Assembly: GCA_002633005.1 (NCBI GenBank)
Contig: NMRA01000032.1
Coordinates: 1,338,940 to 1,401,849, forward strand
Length of the DNA: 62,910 nt
Reading direction: 5' to 3'
From: Phoronis australis
Taxonomy: Eukaryota; Phoronida; Phoronidae
Under the pieces are notes generated by a model, which was given only the letters and a program-made list of their open reading frames with translations, made no database searches and was not told the origin of the DNA. This document shows positions 26,127 to 36,836 of this stretch, piece by piece (position 1 is the first letter of the stretch; every line of letters starts with the position of its first letter). The position numbers and the translations under genes are program-made.

Positions 26127-26228
26127 CATAACTAGCCGCACATATTTATGGATCTCGTTTTTAGAAATTTGTTGAAATCCGTGACATGTAGTCTCCTGAG
26201 CAAAAGTTTTAATCTCGCTTTTAATCAT
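26127..26228 (-). CDS. DEG/ENaC channel, first coding exon
   Basis: ATG at 26228 opens 34 codons ending at a consensus donor, ATG|gtaagg, in phase 0. That phase matches the acceptor at 25525 and leaves a 601-bp intron. The peptide MIKSEIKTFAQETTCHGF contains the family's N-terminal cytoplasmic His-Gly gating motif (HG at residues 16-17). It is followed by IHKYVRLVM, leading into TM1. The tryptophan usually found just before TM1 is not present at the junction. The start was chosen because it is the only ATG upstream of the HG motif in this frame and gives a typical short cytoplasmic N-terminus. Confidence 0.82.
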
Positions 26229-27583
26229 GACAACAAAGATGAGACCGTACAGTGAGTAAACTAGTACCTGCTGAAGTACCTGCCAGACACCTGTATGTAT
26301 ACACAGATATGTTGGTATTCAATATTGATTGCATTATTCAATGTATCATAGAAGGATTGGTTAACAAGGGAAGGTGGCGTTTAGTAAACAAAAAATCATA
26401 AGATATGCGTTATTAGTATTTTCAGTCATTGTAACAAATTAAACATTTGACTATGCTCATACGCAGGTCTTTATAAAAAACTGCATTTACCTTAGTCGAT
26501 CAAGTAAAATATAGGGTAGGCATTGGTCCTATATGCTGGTAGCAGTAGTCAGATGAAAATACGGCTGATGCGTAAGTTTTGAAATTCTTCAAATACTACA
26601 TAATTTCCAGAATCTTTTAAAAGACATTACCATTAATTATATGCAAATATGGCTAACTAATGAAATCGATGGGAAATCAATAAACTGAAAAACGGGATGA
26701 CTAATACAGAACATTAGAGTATGAACTATTCGAATGTTTTATTTATTTATTCAGTTTAAGTGACTTCTTCACCAAGAATTGATATCCCAATGTTACAAAA
26801 TTAAATCTACAGACACAGAAAATGAGTATAAAAAAATATCATACTTAGTAAACCTTATCTTAGAATAATGCTAAGCCCGTCAACTTAAAATTCAATGAAA
26901 AGAAACATTTTGCTCAAGTTTCGCGACCCAAGGAAAATGTTTTCCAAATAACCATTACCAGAACCTTGGACAAGTGAACTGCCTTAATAATGCCTAATTG
27001 AATTCACGACTTCATAATGAATGCGTCACTGGGTACATACTAGGTACTTTATCATCGATATAATAATAGATACAGCTAAGTTCATGCAACACCATGTTAA
27101 TGGTAAACTAGACACTAAGAAAACGGAAATTATCTGGGCCCGGCATGTACAGTAATATCCGAACTCAGGCTGGACTTAGACCTAGACTCAAAACTAACCA
27201 GTCGGCCAAACACTTGAAGACATCTTCACTTTCAATAGCCTACTTTTTGGAATTTAGCTAATAAAAATTTCGGGAGGCCGGGAGCAGAGAAGAGTGGTAG
27301 CAACAGAGGGGAAAAAGTGAAGAGTGAATGAAGCAGAAGAAAGAAGCTGCAACTGAAGGTTACGAAGGACGTTATCGACAAGTCTGTGCATTTTGTACAG
27401 TGCCACATCATGAGAATAGTGTTTACAGACCTTGCTACACCAAGACTAGTCTCGGCAAGGTGCTTTACCCCAGCCAAACAGCATGCCAAGCCTATTCATA
27501 AAGACATTGCCCGATTTAACTGAGCGTGAAAATTTTTGTTAGAAAGTACTGCACCTGTAATTATTTCTACCAATCAAATTGGG
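26229..27583. other. Intergenic stretch upstream of the channel gene
   Basis: This is about 1.4 kb of AT-rich DNA between the channel start and the presumed 3' end of the ACP6-like gene. No feature beyond short chance frames is visible. It should contain the channel promoter. Confidence 0.4.
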
Positions 27584-27589
27584 TTTATT
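27584..27589 (-). terminator. Possible AATAAA polyadenylation signal of the ACP6-like gene
   Basis: AATAAA on the minus strand lies about 210 bp downstream of the TAG at 27796. It is the first canonical hexamer I see in this 3' flank. Confidence 0.35.
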
Positions 27590-27795
27590 GCATTGTCAGT
27601 CAAATGAAATTCACATGAATCCGATAATTCATACTTGATATATGATGTTCCCAAATTTGGACATTTTGTAAAGTAATCTCAAAGGGATTATGGCCCACAA
27701 ACAGTGAAGTGGTGCCTTGATTTAGGAAGACTAATATAGTACAAGAGCCACAGTAGTTCAAATGAGTACGATGACCCACTTAGACTTACACGGGA

Positions 27796-27878
27796 CTACA
27801 TTCCAGCGGCTACGTCTGACCTTTCCTCATCTTCATCTGCCTGTCCTATGATCTTGTCCGTGACTTTACGAACTTTGG
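27796..27878 (-). CDS. ACP6-like histidine acid phosphatase, last exon
   Basis: The acceptor ttttgtgttgtag precedes CCAAAGTTCG. After completing a split Ser codon, the frame reads KVRKVTDKIIGQADEDEERS and ends DVAAGM plus TAG at 27798-27796. This is a charged, probably flexible C-terminal tail that carries no catalytic residue. The phase matches the donor at 28892 exactly. A possible AATAAA polyadenylation signal on the same strand lies at 27589-27584, about 210 bp downstream. Confidence 0.75.
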
Positions 27879-28891
27879 CTACAACACAAAATGGGAAATT
27901 ACTGTCTGACAGGTCACATGAGGTTGTTTTTCAATTTTACGACAATCATTTCTAAATACAAACATTATTTAAACGCAATTGAGTACTAAACAGATAATAT
28001 CAATATTTAAGGCAGTCATACAGTTCGGTCTCGGTCGATACGTGGAATAATGTCTCGTGGGATATTACTTCATGTACGCCACTCTAGGTACGTTTTGAGT
28101 ATATATATGATGGCAATGTCAGGGGGAAATAATTAGCATGTACAAAACAGTACTAAAACCGCTGAGAAAATCGAGCGCAGGACAAGCCGGCAACAATTTT
28201 CCTGATATGGTAACTACTACTTCACAAAAAACAAAACTGCAAAATAAACATTAATAACAAACAAACAAACACGTAAAATAACATAAATAAGTAAACATAC
28301 ACGGGCTGGCTTTTTCACAGACACACTCACTCCAAATGTCACTAATATCTGTAAATTAATTTAAAACTAGTCGACTACAATGACCAACAAATATAACTCA
28401 GCCACTTTATATAACAAAACTAAGTGTATTTAACAATATTACAATTTTATCTAATCTGATCTGATGCACTAAGAAATTTTGGATGATGACTAAACGATAG
28501 AGAATTCAGTAGAATATTTTTATTTCATCTACACTAAAGTAGTCAGAAATCTTGGATGGCCACTAAACAAGAGAAAGTTGCAAAGATACAAGGTAAAGGA
28601 ACTGAAAAGTATGCACTCCAGTGTTTTGTAAGTTGAAAATAAATCCTGAGTAATAAGGTATAATGAGCACTGTTTAGATAATATGAGTATTACCTTGGGA
28701 CATCCCTATTCACACAAAATTTGAGTAACAAATAAGGCAAGACAACTGCAGTAATTTGTTTTCTACTTTATACCATTCTTGTGTCCATAAACCAATTCAT
28801 TTAGTACTTTATCTTATAATAGATGGTGATCTTTTGACCTGCCAAAGCTGCAGTCAATATAACTTCAAACTGAAGCCGACATAACACTTAC

Positions 28892-29030
28892 ACAACATTC
28901 CCTCTATTTCATGGACCTTTTTCACACATTCTGTCCGATAGCATCCCATTGTAATAATATATGGTGAAACAATTTCTTTGAATTCTTCTAGTCGGCAAAT
29001 GGATGACTTAATCTTAGGAATCTGAAGATC
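28892..29030 (-). CDS. ACP6-like histidine acid phosphatase, penultimate exon
   Basis: The acceptor tttattccag and a perfect gtaagt donor delimit 139 nt. The frame gives DLQIPKIKSSICRLEEFKEI and then VSPYIITMGCYRTECVKK and VHEIEGML. This corresponds to the C-terminal part of ACP6-type phosphatases, where a Cys-containing (S)SxCxLxxF segment is followed by a helix of the form (E/D)xFxxxVxxY. The start phase (0) fits the end of exon 30161-29993, and the end phase (1) fits the last exon. Confidence 0.85.
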
Positions 29031-29603
29031 CTGGAATAAATAACATTTCAAATATTTAATGATTGCTAAAAGCCACAATGTAAACACAGACATAATTGGA
29101 CTTCTGTCATAAAAGGCATTTGAATTATTTCCCAGTCCTGGCAAATTACACATTAGTCCCAATCAGCATTACAAATACAGGCCACTCCATGCCACAAAAA
29201 TTTCTAGCACAGCAAATGGTGGGTTCTGAGTATGTAAAACGAAGACAAGACAAAACTGCTAAGTTAACAGATTTCTTTCCAATCAGCTTCTAAGAAGTGT
29301 AATAGTAAAAACCATTAAGGATCCCACCAGGAAATGAATGGCAAACAATTTGCACGAATCTTGTAAACTGTCAGCACAAGGAATTTCCAGCGGAAAGCTC
29401 AAGATCATAAAAAGATCTTTGGGTCTTCTCATAGAACTCCAAAATTACACCTGGTGTTGAGAAGCAATACAACCTATTGGAAGTTATCTGTTTTGACATG
29501 AAGAGCCAGTGTTGACTTGGAGATCCAATGAGTTACACAAGGTTATGTCTCACTCTGTAACAGAGTTTTTTACATAATTTACGAAGATCTTTTTATACTT
29601 GTG

Positions 29604-29636
29604 TTGTGTTGTATGTGTGTGTGTGTGCATGTGTGC
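29604..29636. repeat. TG microsatellite
   Basis: A gtgtgtgtgtgtgtg tract with tat and cat interruptions, in an intron of the ACP6-like gene. Confidence 0.85.
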
Positions 29637-29720
29637 CACTGCTTGCGTGTAGGGAATTCTAGTGAGACTAGTGTGCTTGATTTAAGTTGTATTATTTCCA
29701 AATTGAGTGCCTTGAATAAG

Positions 29721-29822
29721 TAGCAATGGTCATTAAAGGACCCCTGGATGTTGAGAACCAGCTTGATGCCCGTTATTCAGTGGAGAAAACTGGTTCTCAA
29801 ACCCCAGGACCCGGTAAGTGAC
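29721..29822 (+). repeat. Hairpin (foldback) element, copy A
   Basis: This ~100-bp near-palindrome has the inner stem TTGAGAACCAG / CTGGTTCTCAA. It extends outwards through the GGACC...CTGG and GTCAyTTA...TAAGTGAC arms around a ~28-nt loop (cttgatgcccgttattcagtggagaaaa). It belongs to one family with the copies at 34411 and 45017. Confidence 0.8.
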
Positions 29823-29992
29823 ATTATTTAACAAATAATAAACAATACAATGCCTGGTAACATATTGATGCTGTTTGCAAAATTATCAATTATTTGCTTC
29901 CAGTAATTTCACAATGGCATATATAGTAGCAATAGCAACAAAAAGCAAAACTGCTACTTTAGCACTGAAGGGGTCACAAATGTTAGCCTTAC

Positions 29993-30161
29993 CTGCCCTA
30001 AGTACATTGTGCGGACCCAGAATTGCCCTACCCCGTCTTCATAAAGCTCAAACCGTAAGTCTGCTGCATATGGTGGCCAGGTACCATCGGATGAACCTAT
30101 TGATGCCAACAGTGGCATCAGCGTTGAGTCATGGCACGAGTACAGATACAACTTGTGTTTA
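29993..30161 (-). CDS. ACP6-like histidine acid phosphatase, HD-motif exon
   Basis: This 169-nt exon lies between acceptor cctttctag and donor CAG|gtaagg. It encodes KHKLYLYSCHDSTLMPLLAS, IGSSDGTWPPYAADLRFELY and EDGVGQFWVRTMYLGQ. The His-Asp pair in YSCHDST is the catalytic proton donor of branch-2 histidine phosphatases. The following LxxIG...WPPYAADLxxELY block is the pattern I associate with ACP6, the lysophosphatidic acid phosphatase that hydrolyses LPA to monoacylglycerol. This is the strongest part of the assignment. The RHG nucleophile exon was not found. Confidence 0.92.
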
Positions 30162-30544
30162 CTAGAAAGGAAATAATTACAAATTGCTTCTGTAGACATA
30201 AATATACCCATTTTCTCAATATGCAAATAAAAATGAATCTCAAAAATTTTGGATGAAAGTTGCAAATAATTAGTGATTCCATTTTCATTTTTCAGTTCAA
30301 AATGAGATCATGACCTAATGTATGTATGGGATCAGTTGTCTCCGAAACTAACGGCTGGATGACCATGGTCATGAAAACAATCGTGTTTGTTCGTTATAAA
30401 TTTGTTTTCAGAGATAATTCCGGGACCGACTAAATCTTTCGTCTGGCACTGATGTCAGCGGTTAGTCTTGCATTGAACCAACAGGGCAGAATGATCCTCT
30501 GATACAATTTCAAGTTTTATGACCAAAGAGTTGATTTACAGTAC

Positions 30545-30631
30545 CTCTTATTCCTAATATTTACGTCAAAGTTGGTCAACATTTGATTCAGCAAGGGACC
30601 AACAGCAAGTCTCAAACCTTCTTCTACATTT
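30545..30631 (-). CDS. ACP6-like histidine acid phosphatase, internal exon
   Basis: This 87-nt exon has acceptor cattttcag and donor AAGAG|gtactg. It reads NVEEGLRLAVGPLLNQMLTN and then FDVNIRNK. The motif AVGPLL just before the HD exon is at the expected place for the family. Its 3' split codon (AG|T, Ser) joins perfectly to the HD exon. The donor (gtactg) is a little weak, but phase and homology agree. Confidence 0.85.
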
Positions 30632-31079
30632 CTGAAAATGAAAAGACCAATATAATAATTCAGATAATATTAGGTCAGCAATGTGATCACTCATGTTTCA
30701 TATTACCGATCTGTTCCAAATTACAAGAACAGAAAGTTGTTTCTTTAAATATCAGCTGCTATTAACAATTAACTCTTAGCCTAGGACCTCCCTAGGAGTT
30801 CGTTAAAAAAGCAAGACTTGGCGAGATTATGCGAGATGTTGTCAAGCATTTTCAATGAGAGCATGTGATTTTGGCTAAATTTTTTTCTAAAATGAAGCAA
30901 GTGGAGAGTGAGTACACATCATAATAATGACAATGATAATAAGAAATAAACTTAATGGTCTCTAGAGGACACATTGCATGCATTAACCAACACAGTCTTC
31001 ATATATGCAAACAAGTGACACCTTGACAATACACATCACACTGCAACACATTTTGCACAGAAAAAATACTATGTGAAGT

Positions 31080-31180
31080 TTTGGAGCTGGAGAATTTTAC
31101 TCAAGGGTCTAGCAGTGCAGTCTGGTGGAACTTGAACCCTCGGTCTTGACACTGGGAGATGGTAACCACCGGTAGGCCAC
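31080..31180 (-). mobile_element. tRNA-derived SINE-like remnant
   Basis: On the minus strand an A-box-like GTGGCCTACCGGTGG is followed at normal spacing by a B-box-like GGTTCAAGTTCC. This is the internal Pol III promoter layout of a tRNA or tRNA-derived SINE. It does not fold as an intact tRNA by inspection. Confidence 0.45.
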
Positions 31181-31768
31181 ACTGCTTCCATGCTTATAAA
31201 CAACATTGAACACCACTTTAAAGGTTTAAATTGTCTACTTAAAACAACAAACGAACTACCAAAGAATGTATAATTGCCAAAACAATCTATAAACTTCCGT
31301 TTGTCCCTGTTGTACATGCCTCGTCATGTAAAATCGCGAGGAGAACGTGTTTTAATAAAGCCACACACTTTAAAGGACGAAAAAATTCACAGAAATTTCC
31401 CACATTGTCATTAAATGGGCCACGTGCCAAGCACGCAAAATGATCCCAAAAGTGCTCCCATGGTAACAGTGATTCAAAAATTTTGTCAAGTTTAGCAACT
31501 GTTGATCAACATTCATCCAGAATTCCGGAATTATTACAACCACCAGTGCTGCCGCCACCACCACAAATTAAAATAACTAATTGTTATGATCGTTAATGGT
31601 AGTATCATAACAATCATAATACAATAAAATCGACCAAATTATCATCACAATCACAGGTCTACCCAAAGCTATGCAATTTGCAGGAAATAAAATTTGAAGA
31701 TATTAAATATGACACATTGTGAGAATGATTGAGTGAAGATTCAACAAAAGAACAGTCACGTTACTTAC

Positions 31769-31869
31769 TCTGGTGTGCCTGTATTTCCCTGATTCGCCAC
31801 CTTTACAGCAAGCTCAGCAATTGCGTCAAAGTGTTCTTGTAAGAAATCCGGAATAGGCAAACCATGCGC
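31769..31869 (-). CDS. ACP6-like histidine acid phosphatase, HGLP exon
   Basis: This 101-nt exon lies between acceptor ttatttgcag and donor AGA|gtaagt. The frame gives AHGLPIPDFLQEHFDAIAEL and AVKVANQGNTGTP. AHGLPxP is a recognisable histidine acid phosphatase motif that lies on the N-terminal side of the VGPLL helix. The start phase is 0, and the end phase joins to NVEEGL in the next exon. Confidence 0.85.
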
Positions 31870-32299
31870 CTGCAAATAAATGGATGAAGTTAATGTTCAA
31901 GTGCTTGCAGTTATATGAAAATACAATAGATGGCGCTGACTATAGATTATTTAATAGAAGACTTGGACATACATTCAAGGTAATGTGTGTCCAACTTCGT
32001 TGCCTAAGCATTAAGGGATCAAAAATCTGAGGTCAAAGAATTTATTGAGAGAACAAATACTGGGATTTGAATAATGCCTACTGACGTTCTAAATCAATGC
32101 AAAATCTGCATGAACAGGAATGGTGACTCAGTCAATGAAGAGTTCACTAAATGTAAAAGGACCACGATCGTGTAGTAATATATTTCTGAAGTGATTTTAC
32201 TTATAATAACATATTTGTAATATCCAAAATGAAATTTTATCACACAATCATTTTTTCAGGTCTATGTAATATGGCCAAACTGTCAGGGCAAATATTTAC

Positions 32300-32399
32300 C
32301 TCTGCACACAGCATGCATAAAGTGTAACAGAAAGCGACTGTGACTCTAATTTTTTCCAAACATTCAACACATAAAGTTGGTGCACACTTCACTAATGTA
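32300..32399 (-). CDS. Tentative upstream exon of the ACP6-like gene
   Basis: This open 100-nt segment ends GAG|gtaaat in phase 0, as the HGLP exon requires. It contributes TLVKCAPTLCVECLEKIRVT and then VAFCYTLCMLCAE directly before AHGLP. The ...L.AE ending fits the family, but the high Cys content and the weak acceptor (gaatcgtcag, poor pyrimidine tract) argue for caution. The nucleophile exon (RHGxR) and the 5' end of this gene are not identified upstream. Confidence 0.3.
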
Positions 32400-33008
32400 C
32401 TGACGATTCAATATCAGTATCTTTAATATATGATTATCATTGATGTTATTACTATAATCGTTAGCATACTTATCTCTTGTCATGACTGTAATAAATGTAA
32501 TTAACAATGTTGTTATTACAACATAAGTAATGTAATTAGAACTTGATGCATAACATCAAGTCATTTCATCAAATGTGACTTTTTCTTGTAATGCACGACG
32601 ACTCTTGGGAAGAAATGAGGATGATCTTGCATTTTCGCAAGTGTATTGGGTCTACAGAACGGGCACCAGCTTGTGTCAAACAATTACGGCTTCCATCTAG
32701 TTACTACCTGTTAGTAGTTTGAGCACATACTCCGATATGTGCAGAATGTACCAAACAAATCTAAAGTCACATAGGCGAGCTGCATGTTGGCAAATCCAGC
32801 CTTGCGTTATCATTGTTACTACACCCACGCCCACACCCACCTCCAACCCCCCATAAAAATATTTTGACACTGATTTTATGAGAGTAAAAAGTGTCATTAG
32901 ATTTTTGTTTTTTAGCCAGCTAAACAACATGACAAAAAGTGACTTTATGACTCAGTCAAACCTTGAATGGTTGTCTAATTTCATACTTCTGGGCTCAAAT
33001 AAATTTAT

Positions 33009-33033
33009 TATCATCATCATCATCATCATCATT
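33009..33033. repeat. ATC trinucleotide microsatellite
   Basis: Seven uninterrupted tca units follow tat. Confidence 0.9.
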
Positions 33034-33538
33034 ACCGTTATTGTTGTTATTATTGTAAATATTGTTACCATAAACTGAATGTTTTGAGACTGTTGAATGG
33101 CACTTGAATATATATATCAATTTAATGTTCTGTGGATATGCTGGGTCCACTTGACAAGCTGTTAAAATCTCAATCTCAACTTTTTCGCAAAGACTTTCTC
33201 AGAGTTTGTCAGTAACCCTGAGGAAAGTCTAAGACAGCCCACGTGCTGGTCACCTCATTACCACGGATACACGGAAACGGGAGTGGCAACTGGAGGGAAT
33301 GAAAAATCATAGCAACCAAATTAATCAGAAAGTTAACATTCAAACAAAACAAACCAAATGCACAAGAGTTTCGAGCTTATATCATGGTCTCTACCTGGCC
33401 ATAAATTATTCAGAACTCATAAATCTGACAAGAGTGTCCCCCAAGGTTTACGGTTCAAAAAATGTAGAGTCAATATAACCGGTAGATATTTCGAAAATTG
33501 AAGAATTGTAACACCATAGGATCTTGACACAAAACTAG

Positions 33539-33904
33539 GGCTACAATGATTCATTTTTAAGTTGGAAAAATACTGTTAATCAATCATCTAAATTAAGAGC
33601 CTACAAAATTTTTGAAAAGGACTTTTTTAATGAAAACTACCCACGTTCCTGTTTGACCAGATATAGTAGATCACTTATATCACGATTTCATTTTGAAATT
33701 CTCCCAGAAACTGGTAGGTTTTCTAACACTGATCTCTGTAACAGACCGTTATTGCTTTGTAATTTGCATGCTGTTAAGGATAAAATGTGGGACTGCATCA
33801 ACACCTCGGATTTGGAAAAAGGTAACAATGTCTATGTCCACACTGTTTTGCTGCAATTTTTCACCTATTCCAACAAACTGAAGTTTCAAATTAATGTCCG
33901 ATGC
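33539..33904 (+). pseudogene. Fragment of a non-LTR retrotransposon protein (region C-terminal to RT)
   Basis: This plus-strand open frame of about 120 codons reads SFLSWKNTVNQSSKLRAYKI, FEKDFFNENYPRSCLTRYSR and SLISRFHFEILPETGRF, then LLLCNLHAVKD. The order S+LRxYxxF, (R)SxxxxxRFxxxILPxETGRF and CNxxxVxD is that of the region behind the reverse transcriptase in many invertebrate LINE-like ORFs, where it ends in a small Cys/His motif. The usual two or three residues between ILP and ETGR are missing. The second half of the Cys/His motif is degraded, and no RT or endonuclease is attached. It is therefore a 5'-truncated, decayed relic inside an intron or intergenic region. Confidence 0.6.
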
Positions 33905-34410
33905 TAAGTTGGCTAAAAACCAAAATCAAATAAATCGAATTAGCCATTTTACTCTCGGTCTCATTGTTTTCAACAAGTAAATCAAAACCATCAGCTCTTG
34001 GCAAACCCTAAAATTGTGGATTTAAAAATGGAGCATCTATGCACGATCTGCGACTTGAGTTGCCGGCTCATTTTGCAAAGCGAATTCAACATTGACAGCT
34101 AAAGAGCGGCGTAAAGCAGCTTTGAATAAAATGCCGTATTAAAATAGGTGAAAAACTGACCCATACAAATACCAAGATACTAAAAAACCAAATGGGCAAC
34201 ACAGAGATTTTCACCCTCACTAGTTACATTGGAGACCCACCTAGTACAATACAATCTACAGCCAATCAAGGTACATTTCATAAACTGAGGTTGACCTTAT
34301 AAGTTAATTAAATTATTTGTAATAACTGCCACATCCAGCTGACTGTTCACTAGGCTCAGTATGATGCAGGAAATGAGTATGACAAATAAGCAGTCTGTGC
34401 ACACGGTACT

Positions 34411-34512
34411 GGTCGCTTACAGGGGGGACATGCATTTTGAGAACCAGTTTTCTTCACTAAATAACATGCACCAAGCTGGTTTGCAAAATGCGGGGACCCT
34501 GGTAAGTGACTG
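34411..34512 (-). repeat. Hairpin (foldback) element, copy B (loop inverted)
   Basis: The arms GTCGCTTACaGGG, GCATTTTGAGAACCAG and CTGGTTTGCAAAATGC with GGGACCCTGGTAAGTGAC pair over about 35 bp. The loop ttttcttcactaaataacat... is the reverse complement of the loop in copies A and C. Confidence 0.8.
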
Positions 34513-34859
34513 TTGCCGATCACCCACTAAGGAGACCAATAGACGATTTCTGTGATCATGTATAACCATTATTTTCATCAGATTATGCCAAAAATCACCA
34601 TCTAAATAATTTAAATGTACTTAAATCGCACATAATACCTTTAATAATGTGCCACTTTCCCAATGGATGACATTATAATTTTAGAATATTACGAAACAAT
34701 GTGCATTTTACACTGAAACATTTACAAAAAATTCACCAACAATTAACATTTGAACATTTTCAATGATTGCACCTTAAGTTATTTATGTAACCTAAAAATT
34801 GACGTGGCTCAGGGAAGTGCAGTTCCAAAACAATTGGTCGTGAAATGCTGTTATCCTGA

Positions 34860-35330
34860 CCAATCACATGCAAGCACCATGAAACTTCAGAAAGTCACAT
34901 TTCAGCAATGGCTTAACGAATTTATATAAAAGTTCAAATTATGCTTTATGCACTAATCTCCAAAAGACTCCACTTTTGCATGAAGGGCTATCAAAATATG
35001 ACTTTTATATTTTTGAAAAACCTCAAAAGTTGCATAAAAAGAATTTTGAAAACTGCAGTTATAGTATTTTTTGAGATTGTATATTAGAACATTTACATAT
35101 TCAAATGAAATTTGGTAATTTCTTTGATGTCATTGTTTTGCTTGAATATACTGTTCCTTTTTGATAAATTTCACTCAAAACATAGTCAGTCCAACTAATG
35201 GCCGATTAGTTTGAAATAAAAAATCAAAGTTTTCAACCTTTCTACTTTTAAGAAAATACATAAATTTATGGAGGGAATTTCCGCATTTTTATGGTTATTT
35301 GGCTAAATGCACATACTACAGAGCTTTAAA
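34860..35330 (+). repeat. Dispersed repeat family 1, copy 3
   Basis: The blocks include tgctttatgcactaatctcc, ccacttttgcatgaagggct, gaaaactgcagttatag, cattgttttgcttgaatata and ttatttggctaaatgcaca. Confidence 0.65.
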
Positions 35331-36515
35331 TTGCTAGTCATGATAGGTTAATTTCACCCACTGAAGGACTATGGCTCTCAGGGGATTCCCAGGCATGTTA
35401 TTGCAAAGGGATTTTCCACTGTGCCTGGGGAGAGTTGACCACACTAACCAGACTTGGTGAGAAATCACCCCACCCCTAGCTGTCTAGGGCTTATAAGAGA
35501 AACATGGAGGCACTGGTGGCCAATAAGCCAAAACTAAAACAAATCCATTATTTCAGATACAGCAGCACAGGCCTAAACGAATGCAAATGTATAACAGTGT
35601 GCATACTGTATATAACAATAATAACATAATATGCAAATTCCAAAAGCATAGAAATTCAGAACCTGGGCCTCCCTTTCTGACTGGTCTAATTAACTTTGAC
35701 ATGCTCAACAGAGTACAGTCTGTCATGGTCTTTTGCCATTGACAAGTCAAGTGCACCCCTGGAAATAAACCACAAACTCTTCCCTGATTCAATGATCAGT
35801 ATCAGACAAGCTCTTGACACTTTGAACACAGAAGTACCAAAAAATGTGAAAGGGGGGAATTTCTAGGAATACCTCAGAAGTTTACTGAGGACTTTACATA
35901 AAAAGATAAAACCTTCCAGTAAGTTATATTGACCAGACATACACTTACACAGAATATGGAAAGTACCGTTACCAAGAATGCTAACTTTAGCATGTAACCA
36001 GCAACGAATAGTTGCTGTCGTCACTCATACTTTTCCTAAGTACTTTTCCTGATGGAAATCACTATCAAGTTCATAATTCTATTTTTACAAGTCTGTCAAA
36101 ACCCGTTTGTGTTTTCAAGGGTTGAAAAATACAGAAACTCAAGTGCCTGAATATATTTTTTTCTAGTAAATCTAACGATATTGTATTCTTGTGCATTAAC
36201 ATGTTGAAAAACATTAGTCACTCTTCTTCTATGACTCAAACGAGGATACGAACAGAATGGAATAAAGATTGTTAATAACGAAGTGTCGTGTGTTTAATCA
36301 ATTTTGCATATCGGAAAACTTGGCTGAAGGCACGACTGTACTTTTTGTTAGACAATATATACTCTCTATACTCTCTGTACAATATGTTCCGGTGTGCAGT
36401 CAATGTGCAGCAAATCACTAAGAGACACATCCAATGGTAAAAAAGGCATTCTGTACATATAACTTGAGGTTGAGTACTTGAAGCTGAGCAGGAGTGGCTG
36501 ATCGTTGACATAACC

Positions 36516-36836
36516 AAGGCCCTGTTCCATGAAAGTGACACGTGACTTTTAAGTCACATGTCACTAATTTCTGTCTTAAAAGATAGAAATTAGGTTTTTT
36601 ATAATGCTCCCACTACGCTATTACAAAAATTAGGTTTAGTCGTGTAATTATTCCCACATCACTGGCTGGAAATTATTTGTACAAATTTTCTCAGTAAGTA
36701 ATAGTTATCTGCATATTCTCAGTTACTTTGTTCTTTTGCAACAGTGAATAATTTTCAGAAATGGCTATGTGAAACATAAGACCAAATTTCTGTCTTAAAT
36801 CTTAAGTCACTTTCACTGATGAAACGGACACCCTGG
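36516..36836. mobile_element. MITE with long inverted ends around GTGACTTAAGTCAC
   Basis: The left end (ggccctgttccatgaaagtgac) and the inverse of the right end (agggtgtccgtttcatcagtgaaagtgac) match with gaps. Both are followed inwards by sequence related to aatttctgtcttaaa. The left arm also contains the palindrome GTGACACGTGACTTTTAAGT followed by CACATGTCAC. It has no coding capacity. A fragment of the same kind of end is visible near 39922. Confidence 0.5.

Noticed and set aside
31985-32030. Possible alternative exon (ending LRQRSWTHITLN before gtatgtcc) in front of the HGLP exon
   Set aside because: The phase fits, but the peptide does not resemble the family at this position. 32399-32300 is a better though still weak candidate.
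36371-36541. 54-codon minus-strand peptide (MEQGLGYVNDQPLLLSFKYS...) that looks coding
   Set aside because: It starts inside the end of the MITE at 36516 and has no clear splice sites. I cannot distinguish it from chance.
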